Below are positions 1 to 5,443 of a stretch of 5,843 nucleotides of DNA, in pieces; within the stretch, counting starts at the first letter, position 1, and every line of letters begins with the position of its first letter. Origin of the DNA: Pseudomonadota bacterium. GTDB lineage: Bacteria; Bdellovibrionota; Oligoflexia; Oligoflexales; Oligoflexaceae. The position numbers and the translations under genes were made by a program. Location of the stretch: positions 1-5,843 of the forward strand of contig JAKQGS010000109.1 of NCBI GenBank assembly GCA_029556045.1, in the 5' to 3' direction. Below the pieces are notes generated by a model, which saw only the letters and a program-made list of their open reading frames with translations, was not told where the DNA came from and did not search any database.

Positions 1-246
1 TCTGAGCAGGGTGACGGGCAGTTTGCGGGACAACGGCAGGAGTTTAAAACCCACGGGGTTGGTCCGGGGTACCATCTGGGTTATGGCCTGGAGTTGCCCA
101 TCGCTTATGGCTTTCATTTTACCACAGCCTATAATGTCCGGATTTATCAGCTGCGCTCCTTTGATAACCGCGGTGAGGTGGGGCGGAAAACCGGTCGCGA
201 AAACAAGCGGGAAGTGGTATTTGGTTTGTCGTACTACTATGAATAA
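1..246 (+). CDS. C-terminal fragment of a probable outer-membrane beta-barrel protein
   Basis: The frame is open from base 1 and ends at TAA 244-246, giving the last 81 residues of a protein whose start lies outside the window. The piece alternates aromatic/hydrophobic and polar residues with many Gly and Tyr, as in GYHLGYGLELPIAYGFHFTT and AYNVRIYQLRSFDN, and closes with VVFGLSYYYE. Amphipathic strands separated by a charged turn (NRGEVGRKTGRENKRE) are typical of the last hairpins of outer-membrane barrels. The last residue is Glu rather than the usual Phe or Trp, so the assignment is by texture only and no family is recognised. The haemoglobin gene begins 36 nt downstream on the same strand, so the two may be co-transcribed. 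Alternatives are a surface or periplasmic beta-rich protein. Confidence 0.6.
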   Translation, partial: SEQGDGQFAGQRQEFKTHGVGPGYHLGYGLELPIAYGFHFTTAYNVRIYQLRSFDNRGEVGRKTGRENKREVVFGLSYYYE

Positions 247-282
247 AGGTTTGCGGCCGCATGTTTAGAGGATGAAAGCCCC

Positions 283-651
283 ATGACCCTTTATGAACAA
301 ATTGGTGAGAGCGCCATCCGGCTGGCTCTCACTTCTTTTTACGTTAAAGTCTTTGAAGATCCCATGATCGGTTTTTTCTTCTTCGACCATGATCGTGAGC
401 ATATCACGGCACAGCAGATTGACTTTGTGACCGGCATGCTGGGAGGTCCCCGCCGATACCGGGGGAAACCTTTACCGGTGGCTCACTATCCTTTGGCGAT
501 TCGTCCGGCCCATTTCGCACGGCGTCAGGTGCTGCTGCGGGAGACTTTATTGGAGGTCGGTGTCCATGAGTCCCTCGTCGACCAATGGCTGACTTTGGAG
601 TCCGAGCTGAGGCCGTTTATTTTCAAGGGCGCCCTTTCGTGTCAGAGCTGA
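283..651 (+). CDS. group I-type truncated haemoglobin
   Basis: This 122-residue protein is a haem-binding globin of the short 2-on-2 fold. Such proteins bind O2 or NO and typically act in NO detoxification or oxygen handling in the cytoplasm. Aligned by eye to the mycobacterial HbN pattern, it shows the opening TLYEQIGESAI, distal B10 Tyr20 in SFYVKVF, CD1 Phe around 32 in the FFFF run 31-34, E11 Gln45, the LGGP turn at 53-56 with YRGK after it, and proximal F8 His68 in VAHYPLAI, followed by the usual HF (77-78) and a closing GV helix. Tyr-B10 plus Gln-E11 is the pairing that stabilises bound ligand in group I members. Start ATG 283 has AGAGGA at 267-272, with a rather long 10-nt spacing. The last 35 codons including the stop lie antisense to der. 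Residues after about 114 are a short non-conserved tail. Confidence 0.9.
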   Translation: MTLYEQIGESAIRLALTSFYVKVFEDPMIGFFFFDHDREHITAQQIDFVTGMLGGPRRYRGKPLPVAHYPLAIRPAHFARRQVLLRETLLEVGVHESLVDQWLTLESELRPFIFKGALSCQS

Positions 652-2016
652 GTCCTCGTTTTTCTTTTCATCCTTGCCCCGGTAAACTACGTTGAGGGGT
701 ATTTCTTCAAATCCCAGTTCCTTGCGGAAACGATTGGCCAGGTAACGCTTGTAGGATTCCTGGATTTCCTGGGCCACATTGCATTTCACCACAATGGTGG
801 GGGGAGCGGTGCGCACCTGTGTGGCGTAATAGAATTTCACCCGTTTGTTGGTGGTGCGCATGAGGGCGGGAGTATGCTGCTGCACCGCCGCATGAAGCAC
901 TTCGTTGAGGCGGGCGGTGCTGACCCGGCTCTGGTAGGCTTCTGCCAGTCGTTCCACCACCGCCATGATCTTGTGGACCCGCTGATTTTCCAGACATGAC
1001 ACAAAAATAACGGGGATAAAACTCATGTCCTGCAGTTTGTGGCGGATGGCCTCTTCATATTCTTTTGCTGTATGGGTGTCCTTGTCAGGCACCAGATCCC
1101 ATTTGTTGACGATGATGAGCAGCGGCTTGTGATAGGACATGGCCAGGGAAGCCAGGCGGGCTTCCTGATCGGTAATGCCCTCGTCTGCGGTGATGACCAG
1201 GGCCACCACATCCGCTCGCTCGATAGTCATGAGGCTGCGCATCACACTCAGGGATTCGATTTTGTCCAAGATCTTAGTCTTGCGCCGGATTCCGGCGGTG
1301 TCCACCAATACGTAAGGTTTTTTATTGTAGGTGAGGGGGGTATCCACCGCGTCGCGGGTGGTGCCGGCCACATCGCTGACCAGAGCGCGGTTTTCCCCCA
1401 CAAGACGGTTCAGAATGGAGGATTTGCCGGCATTGGGACGGCCCACAATCGCCAGCTTGACGGCTCCGGCTTCCTGGATCTTGCGATGGTGCCGTTCGCT
1501 GGAGGCTAGCTCTGCCTCGATGGCTTCCCGCAGATCCCAGACGCCGCGGTTATGGGCGGCGGAAATTTTCAGAAGGTCATCCACGCCCAATTCAAAAAAA
1601 TCCCAGGTGTCGGTTACTTTTTCAATGCCGTCCACCTTATTGACCACGTAGAGAACTTTTTTATTTTTCTTTTTGAGGTAATTCACCAGCTGACGGTCGT
1701 GGGGGTGCAGGCCGCTTTTACCATCAAACACCATCAGCACCACGTCAGCTTCATTGACGGCGATTTCCGTCTGCTCCCACACGATATTTTGGGTGAAGGG
1801 CTGGAAGTAGAGATCTTTGGTTTCAAAGCCACCCGTGTCGATCACAATATATCCGGGTTCGTCATCATGACACGGGGGAACCGTACCGTAGAGGCGATCG
1901 CGGGTCACCCCTGGGCGATCGTCGATCAAAGCCGTATTCGAGCCGGTCAGACGGTTGAACAGGGTTGATTTGCCGACATTGGGTCGACCGATAATGGCCA
2001 CAATCCCTTCAATCAT
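547..2016 (-). CDS. der: GTPase Der (EngA), ribosome biogenesis
   Basis: Der is a double-domain GTPase needed for maturation of the 50S ribosomal subunit; it acts in the cytoplasm on pre-50S particles. Both G domains are complete. Domain 1 has GRPNVGKS (10-17), GVTRD (36-40), DTGG (60-63) and NKVD (126-129). Domain 2 has GRPNAGKS (192-199), GTTRD (218-222), DTAG (239-242) and NKWD (304-307). The KH-like C-terminal domain covers roughly 360-446 and ends with IPLNVVYRG. After that is a charged, non-conserved tail of about 43 residues (447-489), most of it antisense to the haemoglobin gene. At 489 residues it is within the family range. Start ATG (2016-2014) has GGAG at 2027-2024 with 7-nt spacing, inside the end of rnc, and overlaps the rnc stop by 8 nt, so translation is probably coupled. 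The second-domain G5 region reads SCLENQRV, where SALTGQ-like sequence is usual. Confidence 0.97.
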   Translation of the reverse strand: MIEGIVAIIGRPNVGKSTLFNRLTGSNTALIDDRPGVTRDRLYGTVPPCHDDEPGYIVIDTGGFETKDLYFQPFTQNIVWEQTEIAVNEADVVLMVFDGKSGLHPHDRQLVNYLKKKNKKVLYVVNKVDGIEKVTDTWDFFELGVDDLLKISAAHNRGVWDLREAIEAELASSERHHRKIQEAGAVKLAIVGRPNAGKSSILNRLVGENRALVSDVAGTTRDAVDTPLTYNKKPYVLVDTAGIRRKTKILDKIESLSVMRSLMTIERADVVALVITADEGITDQEARLASLAMSYHKPLLIIVNKWDLVPDKDTHTAKEYEEAIRHKLQDMSFIPVIFVSCLENQRVHKIMAVVERLAEAYQSRVSTARLNEVLHAAVQQHTPALMRTTNKRVKFYYATQVRTAPPTIVVKCNVAQEIQESYKRYLANRFRKELGFEEIPLNVVYRGKDEKKNEDSALTRKGALENKRPQLGLQSQPLVDEGLMDTDLQ

Positions 2017-2836
2017 GGGAACGCTCCAACTGGATAAGCTGTTTCAGCAGGTCAGGAGATTCGCCGAGCTTTTCAAATGCAGCCCGTGCGGCTGCCTGCG
2101 AGGCGGCCTTTTTACTTACTCCATCTCCACGACCCAGCACAAGGCCTTTGAGGCTCACGGTCATTTCAAATTGACGGTCATGATCCGGACCGGATTCGCC
2201 GGAAATGGTGTAGGTTGGCGTATCGCGGAAATGCTCCTGCGTCAGTTCCTGGAGCCTGGATTTATAGTCTCTTTCAACCAGTTCACGCAAAGGTTTGGCC
2301 AGAATTGGTTTGTAGAGGCGCAGGATGGTCTTTTCCGCCGCTTTAAAGCCCCCATCCAGATAAATAGCCCCCAGCAGAGCCTCCAGGGCGTCCGCCAGCA
2401 GGGATGTTTTCTGTCGTCCACGGCTGCGTTCTTCGCTTTTACCGAGGATCAGGGCATGGCCCAGGTGGATGGATTTGGCCAGGTTGGCCAGGGTCAGGCT
2501 GTTCACCAGCGAAGCGCGGATTTTAGACAGATCCCCCTCTGCGAATTGGTCAGGGTGTCGCAGCAGTTCGGCGCTGATAGCCAGCCCCAGGACGGAATCC
2601 CCCAAAAATTCCAGTCGTTCATTCCAGGCGAAGTCGACCGGGGAGGCGGCACCATCGGCCGGGTTCAAAGACTTGACCGCCGAGCTATGGGTCACGGCTT
2701 CATAAAGGAGGTTTAAGTTCTTAAATTCATACCCCAATCCCCGCACAAGCTGCCGCGCGGGGGCATAGGGATCACCTTCCGGGCCCCAGGGGTGCCGGGG
2801 AAGATCAGAGGTATGAAAATCGGAATTCAGAGTCAT
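2009..2836 (-). CDS. rnc: ribonuclease III
   Basis: RNase III cleaves double-stranded RNA, processing pre-rRNA and many mRNAs. The catalytic domain covers roughly residues 27-175, with the signature NERLEFLGDS at 72-81. Metal-binding acidic residues, matched by eye to the E. coli enzyme, are Glu73, Glu76, Asp80, Glu100 (EGDLSKIRASLV), Asp149 and Glu152 (LADALEALLGAIYLDGG). A dsRNA-binding domain follows at about 190-258, with the basic helix start GVSKKAASQAAARAAFEKL. At 275 residues it is longer than E. coli RNase III (226): about 21 extra residues at the N-terminus, about 14 between the HSS helix (50-52) and the signature, and about 17 at the C-terminus. The ATG at 2836-2834 is the only good start before the conserved region; its ribosome binding site is weak. 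It is first in an operon with der, preceded by a leader hairpin and a likely promoter. Confidence 0.96.
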   Translation of the reverse strand: MTLNSDFHTSDLPRHPWGPEGDPYAPARQLVRGLGYEFKNLNLLYEAVTHSSAVKSLNPADGAASPVDFAWNERLEFLGDSVLGLAISAELLRHPDQFAEGDLSKIRASLVNSLTLANLAKSIHLGHALILGKSEERSRGRQKTSLLADALEALLGAIYLDGGFKAAEKTILRLYKPILAKPLRELVERDYKSRLQELTQEHFRDTPTYTISGESGPDHDRQFEMTVSLKGLVLGRGDGVSKKAASQAAARAAFEKLGESPDLLKQLIQLERSHD

Positions 2837-2862
2837 CCGGAAACTTTCTGTTTGGCTTGGTT

Positions 2863-2892
2863 CCCATGCTGGGAGGTGTCTCCCAGAGAGGG
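2863..2892 (-). promoter_or_regulatory. hairpin in the rnc 5' leader
   Basis: On the + strand, CTGGGAG (2869-2875) and CTCCCAG (2880-2886) form a perfect 7-bp inverted repeat around a 4-nt loop. Outside it, CCC (2863-2865) can pair with GGG (2890-2892) across a symmetric 3x3 internal loop. The structure lies 27-56 nt upstream of the rnc start and downstream of the predicted promoter, so it should be in the rnc-der mRNA. There is no T tract, so it is not an intrinsic terminator. In E. coli, RNase III cleaves a stem-loop in its own leader to lower its expression; a similar role here is inference. Confidence 0.5.
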
Positions 2893-2922
2893 TGCGTCAA
2901 AATGAGCGATCCATAAAAACAC

Positions 2923-2997
2923 GCATTTAATAATACTTTGTATTAGATATTTCAATGTATTTTATAAAATTAAAATAAATACAATAAATACAATAAG
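2923..2997. repeat. AT-rich divergent control region with short repeats
   Basis: This block is almost all A and T, in sharp contrast to its neighbours. It holds a perfect 12-bp palindrome ATTTTATAAAAT (2959-2970), a 9-bp tandem repeat ATAAATACA (2975-2983 and 2984-2992), and the heptamer AATACAA at 2978-2984 and 2987-2993 with its reverse complement TTGTATT at 2938-2944. It sits between divergent rnc and mltG, so it probably holds both promoters. For mltG, possible -10 elements are TTATAA (2962-2967, with TTGTAT 18 bp upstream), TACAAT (2980-2985 and 2989-2994) and TAGAAT (3008-3013); none is clearly best. The repeats could be operator sites or simple low-complexity sequence. Confidence 0.5.
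2927..2955 (-). promoter_or_regulatory. candidate sigma70-type promoter for rnc-der
   Basis: Read on the minus strand, TTGAAA (2955-2950) and TATTAA (2932-2927) are separated by exactly 17 bp, close to the TTGACA/TATAAT consensus. AT-rich DNA upstream could act as an UP element. A start near 2920 would give a leader of about 85 nt holding the hairpin. AT-rich DNA yields such matches by chance, so confidence is modest. Confidence 0.45.
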
Positions 2998-3091
2998 TTG
3001 CGCGGTGTAGAATAAATCAAAATGGGGGGTGCATCCAGTCCCTGCGAGGTTCGTGATAAATTAAATAGGACATGACTTCTTTTCGGCATGG

Positions 3092-4135
3092 GTGAGGCTT
3101 TTGGGACGGCTCCTGCGCACGATATTTCTATTGGGATTTTGCCTGGCAGTGGCTCTGGGGGGGCTGGGTTATTATCTGAACCGCTGGAGCTCTTCTCCTG
3201 TCACCATTGTGCCGGAAACCGGCGTGGTGGTGTCGTTTCCCAAGGGTACCCCGTTAGGACGTCTGGGGGAGCGCTTGGCGGAGCAGGGCGTTATCAATAA
3301 CCGTTGGCTCTTTACCCTGCTGGTGCGGGCGGATGGTCAATACGGATCCTTTCAAGCGGGGGACTATCAATTCATGGGGATGGTGACACCGCGGGAGGTG
3401 GTGCAGAAGATCCTTAAGGGTGAAACCTTTAGCGAGGTGGTCCTGCAGTTCACCATTCCGGAAGGTTTTAACGTGCAACAGGTCAGCGAACGCCTGAGTG
3501 CGCAGGGCTTGGGATCGGTAGCGGAGATTAAAGCGCTGTTGCATGACCCCAAGTTCCTCAAGCAAATGCGGGTGGAAGGACAGAGTCTGGAAGGATTTCT
3601 CTATCCTGCGACCTATACCTTTCACAAAAAGCCGCTGTTGCGGGACGTGGTCCAGAAAATGGTGGAGACTTTTTGGCAAAGGCTCCCCAATGGGTATATG
3701 GACGAATTGAAAAAAGTGGGACTTACCCTCAATCAGGCAGTCACCTTTGCCTCTTTGATCGAGTTGGAAACACAATTGGACTCGGAGCGTCCCAAGGTGG
3801 CGGAAGTGATCTGGCGTCGCCTCAAGGACGGTGTCCCGATTGCGATCGATGCCGCTTTAATTTACGGCATCAAGGACTATAAAGGGGATATCACCTGGGC
3901 GCATCTGAAGGATGCCGCCAATCCCTATAATACCCGGATTCATAGAGGGCTTCCCCCCGGTCCCATTGGCGCCCCGTCCGCCAATTCACTTTTAGCAGTT
4001 CTCAATCCTTCAAAAGAAGGTTTTTATTATTACGTGCTTACCGAATACGGGAGCAAGGAGCACGCTTTTTCGAAGTCTTTATCTGAACATAATCAGCGTG
4101 TAAAATTATTCATGGAATCCAATCCAAAAAAGTAA
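3092..4135 (+). CDS. mltG: endolytic murein transglycosylase MltG (YceG-like)
   Basis: MltG is an inner-membrane enzyme that cuts glycan strands of nascent peptidoglycan in the periplasm and is thought to set strand length. The 347-residue product has a short basic N-terminus (MRLLGRLLR), one membrane segment at about 10-28, then a periplasmic region. Family landmarks are a LysM-like part around 46-110, EGFLYPATYTF (167-177), the catalytic segment ASLIELET with Glu224 in the place of the E. coli catalytic Glu218, NPYNTRIHRGLPPGPIGAPS (277-296) and HAFSKSLSEHN (324-334). Length is normal for the family. The start must be GTG 3092, because the frame has only non-start codons back to a stop at 3062-3064. 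No good Shine-Dalgarno is visible, and AGGA (3067-3070) is too far away. It is followed after 68 nt by the PilZ gene, with no terminator between. The usual tmk-holB neighbours of E. coli mltG are absent. Confidence 0.95.
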   Translation: MRLLGRLLRTIFLLGFCLAVALGGLGYYLNRWSSSPVTIVPETGVVVSFPKGTPLGRLGERLAEQGVINNRWLFTLLVRADGQYGSFQAGDYQFMGMVTPREVVQKILKGETFSEVVLQFTIPEGFNVQQVSERLSAQGLGSVAEIKALLHDPKFLKQMRVEGQSLEGFLYPATYTFHKKPLLRDVVQKMVETFWQRLPNGYMDELKKVGLTLNQAVTFASLIELETQLDSERPKVAEVIWRRLKDGVPIAIDAALIYGIKDYKGDITWAHLKDAANPYNTRIHRGLPPGPIGAPSANSLLAVLNPSKEGFYYYVLTEYGSKEHAFSKSLSEHNQRVKLFMESNPKK

Positions 4136-4203
4136 CGGTGCATTCAGGGTCAATGGGGTTCATTGGCGGTTGAACGGGCAGAGCGAATCAACGGGAGTGA
4201 CGC

Positions 4204-4644
4204 ATGAGCACAGCAAAGTCCAAGAGCGGCAAGAAGACCAAAACAACAGCCAGTCGTGCGAAAACCGATGGTCCTGCCACCACGGAACGAGGCAGCAAGG
4301 AGGACCGCGGCGGCCACCGGATTCCTATCCAGTTGCTGGTGGATTACAAAAGCGACGGGCATTTTCTCTTTGATTTTTGCCGAGACCTGGGCACTGGCGG
4401 CGTTTTTATTGAAACCCGGCAACCTCTGGCCAGTGGTTCCATGGTGGACCTGACCTTTACCATCCCGGACAGCAAGGAAACTTTGGAAACCCGTGGCCGG
4501 GTGATCTGGGTCCAGTCCGAGATCCCCGGCAAAAACCTGACCCCCGGCATGGGCGTCCAGTTTGAGTCGTTTGATACCAGTCAGCGGCAGGTGCTGGAGG
4601 AATTTATCCGCCGGTATAACGAAACCGCCTCCCGCTCAGCTTAA
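4204..4644 (+). CDS. PilZ-domain protein, TIGR02266-like
   Basis: PilZ domains bind cyclic di-GMP or act as adaptors in motility and surface behaviour. This 146-residue protein starts with a Lys/Thr/Ser-rich, probably disordered tail (1-34). The RxxxR motif follows as R35 and R39 (RGGHR), then a beta-barrel domain with CRDLGTGGVFIETRQPLASGS (60-79), a strand VDLTFTIP, GRVIWV (98-103) and the closing GMGVQF (115-120), ending in a short helix (126-140). This layout matches the myxobacterial-type PilZ subfamily TIGR02266. The second motif normally reads D/N-x-S-x-x-G; here it is D61-L-G63-T-G-G66, with Gly in place of Ser, so nucleotide binding may be weak or lost. ATG 4204 has GGGAG (4193-4197) six nt upstream. 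It lies 68 nt after mltG, probably in one operon. Confidence 0.85.
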   Translation: MSTAKSKSGKKTKTTASRAKTDGPATTERGSKEDRGGHRIPIQLLVDYKSDGHFLFDFCRDLGTGGVFIETRQPLASGSMVDLTFTIPDSKETLETRGRVIWVQSEIPGKNLTPGMGVQFESFDTSQRQVLEEFIRRYNETASRSA

Positions 4645-4677
4645 TGACTTCGGTGTGGCCGAGGCGCTTGCCCTATG

Positions 4678-4716
4678 ATAGACTCCCTCCCATGATTTTC
4701 ACGGAGAGGAGTCTAT
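4678..4716 (+). promoter_or_regulatory. inverted repeat that encloses the ribosome binding site of the next gene
   Basis: ATAGACTCC (4678-4686) is the exact reverse complement of GGAGTCTAT (4708-4716). The stem continues inward with CTCC (4687-4690) pairing to GGAG (4703-4706), leaving only A4707 bulged and a 12-nt loop (4691-4702). That makes 13 base pairs. The right arm contains the whole Shine-Dalgarno stretch GGAGAGGAG (4703-4711) of the gene starting at 4720. If the leader is transcribed, the site is hidden in the stem, as in RNA thermometers and riboswitch-like switches. No T tract follows, so it is not an intrinsic terminator. As DNA it could instead be an operator; a TATGAT at 4674-4679 overlaps the left arm. 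Confidence 0.6.
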
Positions 4717-4719
4717 TCC

Positions 4720-5160
4720 ATGCCGACCAAAAAACCGTCGATGCATTTGATCTGGAAAAGACCAGATGGGTTTCATGGGGCATCCCCCGCGGATTTTATC
4801 ACCATCGATATCGGCCATGACGCACGCCTCTGGGTTCATAAAACCGACAAAGACCAATACCCCTTTAAAATTTCAGGCAGCTGGGAAGAAAACGAGGCTA
4901 CGGTCCGTTTAAATAATCTCGTTAATCTCATCCCAGAGCCCAAAAACGTATGGGTTGATCACCTCACCCGACTATTTGCCCACACCATGAAAGATAGCTC
5001 TCAGGAATTCTTCGACGATCTCACCAAATGGCTGAAAGAGCTTCATAAGAATATCAAAGGGGATTCCTGGGAATTGGAAATCCTGAAGCAGGCCCTGGTC
5101 AAAACACAAAACCGCCTGCAAGAAGCCAAAGACGAATTTATCCGCTGCGCTGCCCGTTAG
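4720..5160 (+). CDS. hypothetical protein, 146 residues
   Basis: I do not recognise the family. The product has no signal peptide or membrane segment and is probably cytoplasmic. The first half (about 8-72) looks beta-rich with several Trp and charged residues: HLIWKRPDGFHG, FITIDIGHDARLWVHKTDKDQYPF, ISGSWEENEATVRLNNLVNLI. The second half (about 78-143) is strongly helical and charged (HLTRLFAHTMKDSSQEFFDD, LTKWLKELHKNIKG, WELEILKQALVKTQNRLQEA) and may form a helical hairpin or coiled coil. Start ATG 4720 has a strong Shine-Dalgarno, GGAGAGGAG (4703-4711), 8 nt upstream, and that site lies in the right arm of an inverted repeat. The gene is 75 nt after the PilZ gene on the same strand, so read-through from mltG-PilZ is possible. 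That it is a real gene is supported by the binding site, the regular amino-acid composition and its full-length open frame. Confidence 0.8.
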   Translation: MPTKKPSMHLIWKRPDGFHGASPADFITIDIGHDARLWVHKTDKDQYPFKISGSWEENEATVRLNNLVNLIPEPKNVWVDHLTRLFAHTMKDSSQEFFDDLTKWLKELHKNIKGDSWELEILKQALVKTQNRLQEAKDEFIRCAAR

Positions 5161-5312
5161 AAGTCGCCCATAAATACGCTGGCGTTGTTACTCGGTCGTC
5201 CGTGGTCCTCATTGAGGCTTATCTCAGCCGCGGTCATCGTCTTCCTCGCGAGCTTATTTTTGAGACCATTTCTAATCACTGGAATATTTGATCTTTCCTC
5301 CGCTCCATCTGG

Positions 5313-5369
5313 CATTTACCATTATTGTTCGCGATGTCTCCGTTATCTAGAGGCCATTTACCATTATTG
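5313..5369. repeat. two direct copies of a 15-bp repeat, 42 bp apart
   Basis: CATTTACCATTATTG occurs at 5313-5327 and at 5355-5369. Similarity continues to the right for nine more bases, with six of nine matching and GCGA shared. The start-to-start distance is 42 bp, close to four helical turns, so both copies face the same side of DNA. Paired repeats near a TGTCA (5381-5385) resemble the multiple transposase-binding repeats at the ends of IS21-family elements, or tandem operator sites. No transposase gene is present, so any insertion sequence is only a remnant. Confidence 0.6.
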
Positions 5370-5429
5370 GTTGCGACGGGTGTCAAGGTTTTAGACGATT
5401 TCCTCTCATTCTAATGCTCTGAAAATACT

Positions 5430-5443
5430 AGACTAATCAGTCT
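5430..5443. promoter_or_regulatory. small inverted repeat, possible operator
   Basis: AGACT (5430-5434) and AGTCT (5439-5443) flank the 4-bp centre AATC. The layout resembles operators of some TetR-family repressors (NemR-like TAGAC...GTCTA). It lies 108 bp before the gene starting at 5552 and overlaps a possible -10 element, TAGACT (5429-5434). No regulator gene is nearby, and 5-bp arms can arise by chance. Confidence 0.2.

Noticed and set aside
253..260. 8-bp palindrome GCGGCCGC between the first two genes
   Set aside because: It is a short GC palindrome without a T tract or associated motif, too short to be called a terminator or operator.
11..268. 85-codon open frame on the + strand
   Set aside because: The frame starting at base 1 on the same strand gives a beta-barrel-like protein end; this one is out of frame with it and has no natural texture.
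625..636. Palindrome in the globin-der overlap considered as a bidirectional terminator
   Set aside because: There is no loop room for a strong stem and no T tract on either side.
1039..1968. Several open frames of 106-156 codons on the + strand
   Set aside because: All lie antisense within der, whose GTPase motifs are complete; they are by-products of its codon use.
1955..2716. 253-codon open frame on the + strand
   Set aside because: It is antisense to rnc, begins inside der, has no ribosome binding site, and its translation resembles no natural family; RNase III on the other strand is unmistakable.
3254..3775. 173-codon open frame on the minus strand
   Set aside because: It is antisense to mltG, with no start signal and no recognisable domain.
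4151..4165. Inverted repeat CAATG-N5-CATTG between mltG and the PilZ gene
   Set aside because: It has a 5-bp AT-containing stem with no T tract, too weak to be a terminator.
5185..5394. 69-codon open frame with a hydrophobic start
   Set aside because: It has no ribosome binding site, and its repeated IYHY segments come only from the DNA direct repeat.
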